Program-made: the position numbers and the translations under genes
Notes under the pieces: model-generated
What the model was told of the DNA's origin: nothing
Seen by the model: the letters and a program-made list of their open reading frames with translations, nothing else
Databases searched by the model: none
Assembly (NCBI GenBank): GCA_037439465.1
Contig: JBBIVX010000001.1
Coordinates: forward strand, 62,001-126,000
Length of the DNA: 64,000 nucleotides
Reading direction: 5' to 3'
Source of the DNA: Parasulfuritortus sp037439465
GTDB taxonomy: Bacteria; Pseudomonadota; Gammaproteobacteria; Burkholderiales; Thiobacillaceae
In this document: in pieces, positions 34,947 through 44,703 of the stretch
Layout of the letters: each line of letters opens with the position of its first letter
Numbering within the stretch: the first letter of the stretch is position 1

Positions 34947-35897
34947 ATGTCAGTAGCGCGCAAAGATGCCGTAACAAAAGTGGCGATAGGTGATGAATCG
35001 GCCGGCCAGCGACTGGACAACTTCCTTTTCAGACATCTGAAAGGTGTGCCAAAGAGCCGGGTCTACCGCCTGCTGCGAGTGGGTGAGTTGCGGGTGAACG
35101 GTCGCCGGGTCAAGCCGGACTATCGCCTTTGCCTGGCCGACGAAGTGCGCATTCCACCGGTGCGCACGGCCGAGCGCGTGGCCGAACCGGGCCGTGCCAG
35201 GATCGGCAAGAGCCTGCTTGGCTGTGTGCTCTACCAGGACGCCAGTCTGCTGGTGCTAGATAAACCGGCCGGCCAGGCGGTGCATGGCGGCAGCGGCGTC
35301 AGCCTCGGCATCATCGAGCAACTGCGCCGGGAGCTGCCGGATGACCGCTTTTTGGAACTGGCGCATCGCCTGGACAAGGAAACTTCCGGCTTACTGATTG
35401 TCGCCCGCAAGCGCTCCGCCCTGCTGGCACTGCATCGTATGCTGCGCGAGGGAGAGATGCAAAAGACCTATCTTGCCCTGGCGGTCGGTCAGTGGCGGGA
35501 CGAGCGGCGCCACGTGAAACTGCCGCTGCTCAAGTTGACCAGTGACGACGGCGAGCGCCGGGTGATAGTGGACGAGACTGGCCAGTTTGCCCACACCGTG
35601 TTCACCCTGGTTGACCAATACCCCGGTTACAGTCTCGTCGAGGCCGAACTGAAGACCGGCCGCACGCACCAGATCCGTGTGCATCTGGCGGCGCTGGGCC
35701 ATCCCATCGCTGGCGATGACAAATATGGCGACTTCGCGCTCAATCGCCGCTTGAAAAAAGAGGGGTTGAAACGCCTGTTCCTGCATGCCGCGCGGATTGA
35801 ATTTTTGCATCCGCTGAGCGGCGAGCGGCTGCAATTGACGGCGCCGTTGCCCGTCGATCTGCAACAGTATCTCGACAGCCTGAGAAAAGCGGCATGA
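34947..35897 (+). CDS. rluC: Ribosomal large subunit pseudouridine synthase C
   Basis: 316 residues. An S4-like RNA-binding domain (RLDNFLFRHLKGVPKSRVYRLLRVGELRVNGRR) is followed by the pseudouridine synthase core with catalytic Asp in LAHRLDKETSGLLIVAR, KTYLALAVG, and the motif III ELKTGRTHQIRVHLAALGHPIAGDDKYG. It modifies 23S rRNA at three positions in E. coli. Its stop overlaps the start of the HAD gene (ATGA). Divergent from rne as in E. coli. Confidence 0.95.
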   Translation: MSVARKDAVTKVAIGDESAGQRLDNFLFRHLKGVPKSRVYRLLRVGELRVNGRRVKPDYRLCLADEVRIPPVRTAERVAEPGRARIGKSLLGCVLYQDASLLVLDKPAGQAVHGGSGVSLGIIEQLRRELPDDRFLELAHRLDKETSGLLIVARKRSALLALHRMLREGEMQKTYLALAVGQWRDERRHVKLPLLKLTSDDGERRVIVDETGQFAHTVFTLVDQYPGYSLVEAELKTGRTHQIRVHLAALGHPIAGDDKYGDFALNRRLKKEGLKRLFLHAARIEFLHPLSGERLQLTAPLPVDLQQYLDSLRKAA

Positions 35898-36550
35898 GTA
35901 AACGCTATGAACTCCTGATCTTCGACTGGGACGGAACCCTGATGGACTCGGCCGCCCTCATCGTGAGCTCCATCCAGCAGGCCAGCGCCGACCTCGGCTG
36001 GCCGTCGCCCAGCGCGGCGGCCGCGAGCCACATCATCGGCCTTGGCCTGAAAGAGGCAGTAGCCATGCTGTTCCCTGACGTCCCGGCTGAGCGCTACCCA
36101 GACCTGGTGGAACGTTACCGTTTCCATTACTTGTCACAGGACCACCAGATTCGTTTGTTCGCGGGCGCGCGCGAACTGATCGTGGAGATGCATGAGCGCG
36201 GCCATCGCCTCGCCGTGGCCACCGGCAAGGCCCGTCATGGTTTGCTGCGTGCTTTCGAACACACGGGTCTGGGGCCCTATTTCCATGCCTCGCGCACCGC
36301 CGACGAGACCTTTTCCAAGCCGCACCCGGCGATGATCGAGGAGCTCTTGTCGGAACTGATGGTCGTGCCGGAGCGCGCCTTGATGATCGGCGACACCAGT
36401 CATGACCTGGAGATGGCGCGCAACGCCGGCATCGACGCGCTGGCCGCCGCCTATGGCGCCCACCCGGCCGAACGGCTGGTGGAGTATGCGCCGGTAGCCT
36501 TGTGTCGCCGTTTCCCCGATCTGGCCGCCTGGTTGCGGGCCAATGCCTGA
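35894..36550 (+). CDS. HAD-superfamily hydrolase (phosphoglycolate phosphatase-like)
   Basis: 218 residues. Catalytic DWDGTLMDS (Asp11, Asp13), motif II LAVATGKARHG, motif III Lys in FSKPHPAMI and motif IV MIGDTSHDLEMARNAG define a C1-cap HAD phosphatase. The gene position directly after rluC, overlapping by 4 bp, is conserved in betaproteobacteria. Substrate not determinable; phosphoglycolate or a nucleotide are candidates. Confidence 0.9.
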   Translation: MSKRYELLIFDWDGTLMDSAALIVSSIQQASADLGWPSPSAAAASHIIGLGLKEAVAMLFPDVPAERYPDLVERYRFHYLSQDHQIRLFAGARELIVEMHERGHRLAVATGKARHGLLRAFEHTGLGPYFHASRTADETFSKPHPAMIEELLSELMVVPERALMIGDTSHDLEMARNAGIDALAAAYGAHPAERLVEYAPVALCRRFPDLAAWLRANA

Positions 36551-36607
36551 ACCGTGTATTGGCGGCCGCGGCGCGGTATGATTCCAGAAAATTCAGGATG
36601 ACCGTAC

Positions 36608-37549
36608 ATGTCCGATTCCAATCACGATTCAGAACGCAGTGCCCTGGAACGGGTGTTGCTGGCCAATCTCGAAGAACAGCGCCGCGGCCGCCGTTGGGGG
36701 GTGTTTTTCAAATCCCTTGGCCTGATCTGGCTTTTCGTTCTGCTTTTCTTCGTGATCTACAAGGAAGACGGCAAGTTGGCCGGGAGCGGGCCGCACACCG
36801 CCCTGGTCGAGTTGCAAGGTGAGATCGGCGGTCCGGATGGCGTCTTGGCCGGCGACATCATCGGCGCGCTGGCCAGCGCCTTCGAGGACAAAAAGACCAA
36901 GGCGGTGGTCCTGCGCTGCAACAGCCCGGGCGGCTCGCCGGTGCATGCCGGGCAGATCTATGACGAGATTCGCCGGCTGCGCGGCAAGTACCCGCAGACC
37001 CCCGTCTATGCCGTGGTGGATGACATCTGTGCCTCGGGCGGTTATTACATCGTCGCCGCCGCCGACCGGATATTCGTGGACAAGGCCTCCATCGTCGGTT
37101 CCATTGGCGTGCTGATGGACGGCTTCGGTTTCACCGGCGCCATGGGCAAGCTGGGGGTGGAACGCCGATTGTTGACGGCGGGCGAGAACAAGGGTTTCCT
37201 CGATCCCTTCTCACCCGTCGATGCGCGCCAGGAAAGTCACGCCAAGGCCATGCTGGAAGAGATCCACCAGCAATTCATCCGGGTGGTCAGGCAGGGACGC
37301 GGCCAACGCCTCAAGGAGGCCCCGGACACCTTCAGCGGGTTGGTCTGGAGCGGCGCCGCCAGCGTCGACATGGGTTTGGCCGATGCTCTGGGCAGTCTCG
37401 ATTATGTGGCGCGGGAGGTCGTCAAAGCGGAGGATATCGTCGACTACACTCCCCAGGAAAACCTGGCTGACCGTATTGCCCGCCGGATCGGCACCGCCAT
37501 TGGTGACAGCGTCCGTCCCTGGGTGGCCGCCAAGATGCATTTGCACTGA
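36608..37549 (+). CDS. sppA: Signal peptide peptidase SppA, short S49 type
   Basis: 313 residues. One transmembrane anchor (SLGLIWLFVLLFFVIYK, about 36-52) then a S49 domain with the catalytic Ser in CASGGYYIVAAA and the general-base Lys in GENKGFLDPF, with SIVGSIGVLMDGFGF between. It degrades cleaved signal peptides in the membrane. Short, single-domain version, unlike E. coli 67K SppA. The -10-like TATGAT 36580-36585 precedes it. Its stop codon region overlaps the ATG of the Rof-like gene by one base. Confidence 0.92.
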   Translation: MSDSNHDSERSALERVLLANLEEQRRGRRWGVFFKSLGLIWLFVLLFFVIYKEDGKLAGSGPHTALVELQGEIGGPDGVLAGDIIGALASAFEDKKTKAVVLRCNSPGGSPVHAGQIYDEIRRLRGKYPQTPVYAVVDDICASGGYYIVAAADRIFVDKASIVGSIGVLMDGFGFTGAMGKLGVERRLLTAGENKGFLDPFSPVDARQESHAKAMLEEIHQQFIRVVRQGRGQRLKEAPDTFSGLVWSGAASVDMGLADALGSLDYVAREVVKAEDIVDYTPQENLADRIARRIGTAIGDSVRPWVAAKMHLH

Positions 37550-37797
37550 TGGAGCCTTACGTTCCCGTCGCCTGTCAATTCCATGACCGGCTCGAGTTGG
37601 CCGTCCTGCAGCGGCTGAGACTGCGCCTGCAATGGCGGGATGCGGAGTTGGGGCTGGTAGAGCGTGTGGTCACGCCGGTCGACGTTCTCACCCGTGATGG
37701 CGCCGAGTGGTTGGTCTTCCGGGATGAGACGGGCAGCACGGCGAGCGTGCGCCTGGACCGCCTCTGCCGGGTGAAGGAAATCCCCCACTTGAAATAA
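37549..37797 (+). CDS. Rof-like (Rho-binding antiterminator) protein
   Basis: 82 residues: MEPYVPVACQFHDRLELAVLQRLRLRLQWRD, then TPVDVLTRDGAEWLVFRDETG and ASVRLDRL. This follows E. coli Rof/YaeO (YQPINCDDYDNLELA, LVSRKNVEYLVV, ELRLDKI) through most of its length, including the Asp-rich/LELA region that blocks the Rho primary RNA site. So it may reduce Rho termination, for example under stress. It starts at the last base of sppA and its 3' end contains the sigma-32 promoter for grpE. Confidence 0.7.
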   Translation: MEPYVPVACQFHDRLELAVLQRLRLRLQWRDAELGLVERVVTPVDVLTRDGAEWLVFRDETGSTASVRLDRLCRVKEIPHLK

Positions 37798-37814
37798 CCC
37801 AGGTTGTCCCCATA
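37788..37814 (+). promoter_or_regulatory. Sigma-32 heat-shock promoter for grpE
   Basis: CTTGAAA (37788-37794), 13 bp spacer, CCCCATA (37808-37814) is a near-perfect match to the RpoH consensus. It lies 30 bp before the GGAGGG ribosome site of grpE. Confidence 0.8.
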
Positions 37815-37843
37815 CCCCCTTGGATTTGTTTGGAGGGATATTT

Positions 37844-38392
37844 ATGTCCGAAGAAAACGTAAGCGCTGCGCCAGCAGCCGGCGATTTGGCCGAGAACGAT
37901 TCGAATGCAGGCAGCAAGGAAAGCATGCCGAGTGTGGAGGAAATGCTGCGCCAGGCCGAACTGCTGGCCCAGGAGCACCAGGATGCCTGGTTGCGCGCCA
38001 AGGCGGAGACCGAGAACGTCCGTCGCCGTGCCGCCGAAGATGTGGAAAAGGCGCGCAAATTCGCCGTGGAGCGTTTTGCCGGCGAATTGCTGACCGTCAA
38101 GGATAGTCTGGAAGCGGCCTTGGCCGCCGGCGACAACGCCAGTGTGGAAAGTCTCAAGAGTGGCGTCGAACTGACCTTGAAGCAGTTGGTGGGCGTGTTT
38201 GCCAAGCACGGTATCGCCGAGATCGATCCGCTCGGCGCCCGCTTCGACCCCAATGTCCATCAGGCCATCGGCATGGTCGACAGCGAGGGCGAGGCGAACA
38301 GCGTGGCCAGCGTGCTGCAGAAGGGTTACCTGCTCAATGATCGTGTGCTGCGCCCGGCCATGGTCATGGTGACCAAGCCCAAAGAGGCTTGA
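37844..38392 (+). CDS. grpE: Nucleotide exchange factor GrpE
   Basis: 182 residues, chaperone cofactor that releases ADP from DnaK. An acidic N-terminal region (MSEENVSAAPAAGDLAEND), a long dimerisation helix (SVEEMLRQAELLAQEHQDAWLRAKAETENVRRRAAEDVEKARKFA, seen in parts), and the beta-wing GARFDPNVHQAIGMVDSEGEANSVASVLQKGYLLNDRVLRPAMVMV are typical. ATG 37844 has GGAGGG seven bases upstream. First gene of grpE-dnaK-dnaJ; hrcA, often upstream, is absent. Confidence 0.96.
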   Translation: MSEENVSAAPAAGDLAENDSNAGSKESMPSVEEMLRQAELLAQEHQDAWLRAKAETENVRRRAAEDVEKARKFAVERFAGELLTVKDSLEAALAAGDNASVESLKSGVELTLKQLVGVFAKHGIAEIDPLGARFDPNVHQAIGMVDSEGEANSVASVLQKGYLLNDRVLRPAMVMVTKPKEA

Positions 38393-38415
38393 AGTTCTGC
38401 ATCCCATACCCATAT
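38388..38415 (+). promoter_or_regulatory. Second sigma-32 promoter, for dnaK
   Basis: CTTGAAG (38388-38394), 14 bp, CCCATAT (38409-38415). It overlaps the grpE stop codon and is 36 bp before the dnaK ATG. It allows dnaK-dnaJ transcription separately from grpE. Confidence 0.68.
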
Positions 38416-38451
38416 CCACACCAGTTCAATAACTTTTTGAGGAATAACACC

Positions 38452-40372
<1,921 letters not shown>

Positions 40373-40377
<5 letters not shown>

Positions 40378-40451
40378 GGTGTGAGGGGGGAGGAGTGAGG
40401 GGGAGACCCCGGCCTCCCCTTGCCTTTTCTCCTCACCCCTAACTCCTCACT
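40373..40451. repeat. G/C-rich imperfect inverted repeat between dnaK and dnaJ
   Basis: AGTGAGG (40373-40379) pairs with CCTCACT (40445-40451); inside, GGGGxGAGGAG pairs with CTCCTCxCCCC, and a further GGGGAG/CTCCCC stem (40400-40405 with 40414-40419) lies in the loop. The whole dnaK-dnaJ gap is this element, which includes the dnaK stop codon in its left arm. It leaves dnaJ with no visible Shine-Dalgarno. Confidence 0.6.
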
Positions 40452-40455
40452 CGAT

Positions 40456-41577
40456 ATGAGCAAACGCGACTACTACGAAGTCCTCGGCGTGCCGAAAACG
40501 GCCTCCGACGAGGAAATCAAGAAGGCCTTCAAGCGGCTAGCCATGAAGCATCACCCCGACCGCAATCAGGGTGACAGTGCGGCCGAAGAACGCTTCAAGG
40601 AAGCGAAACAGGCCTACGACATACTTTCCGATCCCAATAAACGGGCGGCCTATGACCAGTACGGTCATGCCGGGGTGGACGCTTCAATGGCCGGTGGCGG
40701 TGCCGGTGGCGCTGGTTTTCGCGATTTCGCCGACGCCTTCTCCGATATCTTCGGCGATATTTTCGGTGGCGGCGGCGATCGCTCCCGCGTTTACCGGGGC
40801 GCTGACCTACGTTACAACCTGGAGCTCTCGCTGGAAGAGGCGGCGCGGGGCACCGAAACCAAGATACGCATTCCCGTCCTGACCACCTGCGAGTATTGTC
40901 ACGGCAGTGGCGCCAAGCCCGGCAGCGACCCCGTCACCTGTCCCACCTGCGGCGGGCATGGCCAGGTGCGCATGCAGCAGGGCTTCTTCTCCATTCAACA
41001 GGCCTGTCCGCGATGTCACGGCAGCGGCCGGGTGATCGCCGATCCCTGTACGCATTGTCATGGCGAGGGCCGGGTCAAGCAGCACAAGACCTTATCGGTA
41101 CGCATCCCGGCAGGCGTCGATGCGGGCGACCGCATCCGCCTGGCGGGCGAGGGCGAGGCCGGCATCAATGGCGGCCCGCCCGGAGATCTGTATGTACAGG
41201 TTCACCTCCGACCGCACCCGGTTTTCACCCGCGATCACAACGACCTGCATTGCGAAATGCCAATTTCTTTTACAACGGCGGCCCTGGGTGGTGAAATCAC
41301 CATCCCCACACTGGATGGTCAGGCGTTGATCAAGATTCCGCAGGAGACCCAGAGTGGCAGGGTGTTCCGTCTGCGCGGCAAGGGTATCAAGGGGGTGCGC
41401 AGCGACAGCGCCGGCGATCTGCATTGTCACGTGGTGGTTGAAACCCCCATCAATCTCACCGACCGGCAGAAGGAGTTGCTGCGCGAATTCGAAGAGATCA
41501 GCCACAGTCACGAAGGCAAACACAACCCCCGCGCCAAGGGCTTCATGGACAAAGTCAAAGAATTCTTCGGCCAGTAG
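40456..41577 (+). CDS. dnaJ: Co-chaperone DnaJ (Hsp40)
   Basis: 373 residues. J-domain MSKRDYYEVLGVPKTASD to residue ~70 with HPD in MKHHPDRNQGD; Gly-rich region GGAGGAGFRDFADAFSDIFGDIFGGGG; zinc domain with four CxxCxGxG repeats (CEYCHGSG, CPTCGGHG, CPRCHGSG, CTHCHGEG); C-terminal substrate domains. The start ATG at 40456 follows a pyrimidine-rich end of the inverted repeat and has no ribosome site, so translation may depend on coupling to dnaK or on the hairpin. Confidence 0.97.
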   Translation: MSKRDYYEVLGVPKTASDEEIKKAFKRLAMKHHPDRNQGDSAAEERFKEAKQAYDILSDPNKRAAYDQYGHAGVDASMAGGGAGGAGFRDFADAFSDIFGDIFGGGGDRSRVYRGADLRYNLELSLEEAARGTETKIRIPVLTTCEYCHGSGAKPGSDPVTCPTCGGHGQVRMQQGFFSIQQACPRCHGSGRVIADPCTHCHGEGRVKQHKTLSVRIPAGVDAGDRIRLAGEGEAGINGGPPGDLYVQVHLRPHPVFTRDHNDLHCEMPISFTTAALGGEITIPTLDGQALIKIPQETQSGRVFRLRGKGIKGVRSDSAGDLHCHVVVETPINLTDRQKELLREFEEISHSHEGKHNPRAKGFMDKVKEFFGQ

Positions 41578-41610
41578 ACGCAATGTTTATGCATTAAATC
41601 GGCTTGGGGG

Positions 41611-41635
41611 AAAAGCCGGCTTTGGTAAGCCGGCT
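41611..41635 (-). terminator. Terminator-like hairpin after dnaJ / CDGSH gene
   Basis: AGCCGGCTT (41614-41622) and AAGCCGGCT (41627-41635), 9-bp stem, TGGT loop. On the minus strand it is followed by a short T-run (41614-41611), so it suits the CDGSH gene; on the plus strand no T-run follows. Confidence 0.5.
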
Positions 41636-41735
41636 CCGGAGAAGCAGACAGTTAGCCGGCAGCCGGAAGCGCGCAGTTTCGGCAGACGAATTCCCTGACG
41701 TGTTCGCCGGGACCGGGCCGCCTGCGCGCGATCCA

Positions 41736-41975
41736 TCAAAGATTTTTGTGGTTGCCGTCACACAGCGTGCCGTTCTTGCTGTGCTTGCAGCCGCGGAAAT
41801 ACACGGTGCCGCGCTCCGCCGCCTGGTACCCCAGCGGGCTGAATGCGCCGCCCCGGCGGGAACCGTCGCAGAAGGGCTGACTATTGCTCTTGCCGCTGGC
41901 ACACCACCAGTCGCTCTTGCCGGCCTCGACCTCGACGGCATAGGGTGATTTTTTGGCGATTTCAGGTTTCGACGT
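41736..41975 (-). CDS. CDGSH iron-sulfur domain protein with lost ligands and ACG start (decaying gene)
   Basis: A 79-codon minus-strand frame with no stop reads (M)SKPEIAKKSPYAVEVEAGK, then WCASGKSNSQPFCDGSR and FRGCKHSKNGTLCDGNH. This is a tandem CDGSH (zinc-finger-like iron-sulfur) protein: each half normally has C-x-C-x2-S/T-x3-P-x-C-D-G-S/A/T-H. Here the first half has Ser for the second Cys and Arg for the His, and the second half has Arg for the first Cys. So three of the eight expected 2Fe-2S ligands are lost. The codon where homologues have their Met is ACG (41975-41973); no ATG, GTG or TTG occurs in the 49 bp up to the in-frame stop. The gene is either dead or started at ACG. Cluster binding is doubtful. 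Confidence 0.7.
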   Translation of the reverse strand, partial: TSKPEIAKKSPYAVEVEAGKSDWWCASGKSNSQPFCDGSRRGGAFSPLGYQAAERGTVYFRGCKHSKNGTLCDGNHKNL

Positions 41976-42049
41976 TGCTTGCCACTCGGAAAAATGTACG
42001 TCTATATCAGTGATGGCGCGCCATTACCTGGCGGATCGCAACCGGTTAA

Positions 42050-42616
42050 TCACTCGGCGATGGCTTCAACCGGGAGGGTCAGTGTGACTTCGTCGCTGAC
42101 ATAGGGCGCGTACTTGCCCATGTTGAACTCGGAGCGCTTGACCACGGTGGTGGCGTTGGCACCGCAGGCGTCCTTCTTGAGCATCGGATGGGGCATGCAC
42201 TTGAACGAGGTCACCCGCAGAGTTACTGGTTTGGTGATGCCCTTGATGGTCAGGCCGCCCTTTACGGCGACCAGTTTGTCGCCCTTGAATTTCAGGTTGT
42301 CAGACTTGAACGTGATGGTCGGGTACTTCTCGGTGTTGAAGAAGTCTTCGCCCTGGATATGGCCATTGAACACCGGGTAGCCGGTGTCCACGGACTTGGC
42401 ATCGATCTCGACAGCGACTGACCCCGTCTTGGCGGCGCGGTCGAGGGTGATCTTGCCGCTCACCTTGTCAAAACGGCTCAGCTGCTGGGAATAGCCGAAG
42501 TGGTCGTATTCGAAGCGCGGTAGGGTATGGTGGTCGTCGATCACGTAGGTGACCGGAGCGGCAAACGCGGCGGTGCCGAGGGCGGAAAGCAGGGCGAGGA
42601 TGGCGAATTGCTTCAT
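42050..42616 (-). CDS. YceI family periplasmic protein (lipid-binding lipocalin-like)
   Basis: 188 residues with signal peptide MKQFAILALLSALGTAAFA. The YceI barrel is seen in VIDDHHTLPRFEYDHFGYSQQLSRF, VDTGYPVFNGHIQGEDFFNTEKYPTITF and GGLTIKGITKPVTLRVT. Family members bind isoprenoids such as polyprenyl quinones. A short insert with two cysteines (FKCMPHPMLKKDACGA) could form a disulfide. The first of two YceI genes that lie 35 bp apart. Confidence 0.93.
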   Translation of the reverse strand: MKQFAILALLSALGTAAFAAPVTYVIDDHHTLPRFEYDHFGYSQQLSRFDKVSGKITLDRAAKTGSVAVEIDAKSVDTGYPVFNGHIQGEDFFNTEKYPTITFKSDNLKFKGDKLVAVKGGLTIKGITKPVTLRVTSFKCMPHPMLKKDACGANATTVVKRSEFNMGKYAPYVSDEVTLTLPVEAIAE

Positions 42617-42651
42617 GATATGGCTCCTTTGTTGGCGGTGGGGTTGGACTG

Positions 42652-43236
42652 CTATTTCTTGGCCGGCGAGGCGCTGGCAACGACGTGGAATTTGATCTGG
42701 ATTTCATCGGCGACGGTGCCGACATCCGCCCAAGCGCCTTCGCCGATGGCGTAGTTGAGGCGCTTGATGCTGAACGTGCCATCGAACACGCCCAGGCCGG
42801 CGGCTTGGGTGAAGGTGAATGGCACGCTGATATCACGGCTGCGGCCCTTGATGCTGAGCTTGCCGACGGCCTCGTAACGGTGGCCGCCCAGGGCACGCAC
42901 GCCACTGGCGAGGAAGCGGGCGCCAGGGTAGGCCTTGGTGTTGAACCAGTCCTTGCCTAGGACGGCGTCGTTGGCCTCGGCCGAACCGGTATCGATGCTG
43001 GCCAGGTCGATGCCGATCTGAGCCGTGGCGGTGTTCACCTTGGCCGGGTCGAAACTGACCCGGCTGTCGAACTTGCGGAAGCTGCCGTTCATGGCTACAC
43101 CCATCTGCTTGTAGGTGAAGGTTAGGCTGCTCTTGCCAGGCAGCACTTGGTTGAATTCCGCGGCCCCGCAGCCGATATCCGCGAGCGTCAGGCTGGCGAG
43201 GCCGACCAGGCCGGAGAGCAGGGTGTGTGGTTTCAT
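42652..43236 (-). CDS. YceI family protein, second copy
   Basis: 194 residues with a signal peptide (MKPHTLLSGLVGLASLTLA). YceI signatures: LPGKSSLTFTYKQMGVAMNGSFRKF, DTGSAEANDAVLGKDWFNTKAYPGARF, GKLSIKGRSRDISVPFTF. Less conserved than the neighbour, as paralogues usually are. It overlaps cytochrome b561 by 4 bp. A YceI-b561 pair probably works on membrane quinones. Confidence 0.92.
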   Translation of the reverse strand: MKPHTLLSGLVGLASLTLADIGCGAAEFNQVLPGKSSLTFTYKQMGVAMNGSFRKFDSRVSFDPAKVNTATAQIGIDLASIDTGSAEANDAVLGKDWFNTKAYPGARFLASGVRALGGHRYEAVGKLSIKGRSRDISVPFTFTQAAGLGVFDGTFSIKRLNYAIGEGAWADVGTVADEIQIKFHVVASASPAKK

Positions 43237-43793
43237 GAGGCGGCTTCTGGTTGCTTGCCGAAGGGGGACATGCGCCGCAAGGTGGCGTCATGGTCGAGGA
43301 GGTGATGCTTGCATGCTGCCGTCACGTGCAATGCCACGAGGGCCAGCAGGCCGAGGTTCAGCGACTTGTGCACCAGGGTCAGCAGCTCGCCCGGATCGTG
43401 GTCCTTGGCGACCAGGTCGGGCAAAGGCAGAAGCCCCAGGTAGACCACCGGAAAGCCCTTGGCGGAACTCATCAGCCAGCCCGACAGCGGCACCGCGATC
43501 AACAGCACATACAGCAGGACGTGGGTCAGCCTGGCAATACGGTGTCGCCAGGCCGGTGCCGGCAGGTCGGCGGGTGGCGCCCGCCACAGCCGCACCTGCA
43601 GGCGCGGCAGGAATAGCAGCAGGGAGGTGATGCCAAGCCACTTGTGGTAGGAGTAGATCTGCAGCTTCTGCGGCGACAGCGACAGCTCGTGCATGTACAC
43701 GCCGAGTGGAAAGGCGCACAGGGTCAGGGACACCACCGGCCAGTGCAGCCAGATAGCGGGCAGGGCGTAGCGGGCACTGGGCATGGCGTTCAT
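43233..43793 (-). CDS. Cytochrome b561 family di-haem membrane protein
   Basis: 186 residues, four transmembrane helices. Haem-ligand histidines: IWLHWP (helix 1), YSYHKWLG (helix 2), the helix 3 LLYVLLIAVPLSGW region, and LVHKSLNLGLLALVALHVTAAC with HK and H in helix 4. Such proteins reduce periplasmic acceptors with quinol electrons. ATG 43793 overlaps the stop of the upstream dioxygenase gene (ATGA). With two YceI genes downstream it forms a three-gene set found in many proteobacteria. Confidence 0.93.
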   Translation of the reverse strand: MNAMPSARYALPAIWLHWPVVSLTLCAFPLGVYMHELSLSPQKLQIYSYHKWLGITSLLLFLPRLQVRLWRAPPADLPAPAWRHRIARLTHVLLYVLLIAVPLSGWLMSSAKGFPVVYLGLLPLPDLVAKDHDPGELLTLVHKSLNLGLLALVALHVTAACKHHLLDHDATLRRMSPFGKQPEAAS

Positions 43794-44608
43794 TGCAGCA
43801 TTTCTTTGGTCAGCATGGGGTGTCCGGCGGCTTGCCATAGATAGGCGTCCATCGCCAGGCCTCCATAGGTGAATTCGGGGCAGAGGCGCAGGATGCGGTC
43901 TCCGCCGTCGGTGGCGCCCCAGGCGACGAAGAGGGGCAGCAGATGGTCTTCCGTCGGGTGCGCGGCCTGTCCGTGTGGTGCCATCTTGCGATAGGCCATC
44001 AGGTCCGTTTCATTGTTCGTCGCCAGGGACTGGCCCAGCCACTGGCTGAATTCGATGGCCGGCGGGTAGGGCGGCGAGCCCGGCGGGTTCAGCCAGCCGA
44101 AATTGTGGGTGACCGCGCCCGAGGCCAGGATGAGTACGCCTTCGTCCCGCAAAGGGCGAAGCTGCGCACCCAGATGGTGATGCCAGGCCGGCCCGGCATG
44201 CGGCAGGATGGCAATTTGGCTGACCGGGATGTCTGCCGCCGGGTGCATCAGCTTCAGGGGCGCCCAGGCACCGTGGTCCAGGCCGCGGCCGGGGTCGATC
44301 CGGATGGGCTGCCCGGACGCCGACAGCAGGGCTCCGACCCGTTCGGCCAGTCGCACGGCACCCGGCGCAGGGTATCTCATGACGTAAAGCGCCTTGGGAA
44401 AGCCGCCGAAGTCGTGCATGGTTTCCGGCCGGGACGCCGCGCTGACTGCGGGGCGTCTGGCCTCCCAATGCGCCGAAACGACCAGTATGGCGGCCGGCCT
44501 GGGCAGCTGACGCCCGAGTGCCGACCAGAGCGCGCCGGTCGCCCCGGGCTTGAGCAGCAGGTCAGGCGCGCCATGCGACAGAAAGACAACGGGTTGGCGT
44601 ATGGTCAT
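43790..44608 (-). CDS. DODA-type extradiol aromatic ring-opening dioxygenase (YgiD/LigB superfamily)
   Basis: 272 residues. PVVFLSHGAPDLLL, VVSAHWEA, LDHGAWAPLKLMHP and AVTHNFGW give the conserved His residues (about 12, 47, 112, 166) that bind Fe or Zn. HP(T)EDHLLPLFVAWGA completes the pocket. Relatives cleave DOPA-like catechols, but substrate is unknown. It is the first gene of the dioxygenase-b561-yceI-yceI operon and divergent from the LysR regulator, which probably controls it. Confidence 0.92.
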   Translation of the reverse strand: MTIRQPVVFLSHGAPDLLLKPGATGALWSALGRQLPRPAAILVVSAHWEARRPAVSAASRPETMHDFGGFPKALYVMRYPAPGAVRLAERVGALLSASGQPIRIDPGRGLDHGAWAPLKLMHPAADIPVSQIAILPHAGPAWHHHLGAQLRPLRDEGVLILASGAVTHNFGWLNPPGSPPYPPAIEFSQWLGQSLATNNETDLMAYRKMAPHGQAAHPTEDHLLPLFVAWGATDGGDRILRLCPEFTYGGLAMDAYLWQAAGHPMLTKEMLQ

Positions 44609-44665
44609 GATTCAAATCCGCTCTCCGGTGAATGAACTTTAGCCAGGTCTTGCAGACTGAAATAG

Positions 44666-44692
44666 TGGCAAAATGGCAAATCATTATTGCCA
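44666..44692. promoter_or_regulatory. Candidate LysR-type operator in the divergent promoter region
   Basis: TGGCAA (44674-44679) and TTGCCA (44687-44692) are inverted around 7 bp, giving the T-N11-A pattern usual for LysR-family sites; a further TGGCAAAA direct copy lies at 44666-44673. It is 12-38 bp before the LysR ATG and about 60 bp upstream of the dioxygenase start. Confidence 0.5.
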
Positions 44693-44703
44693 AATATGAA
44701 ACA

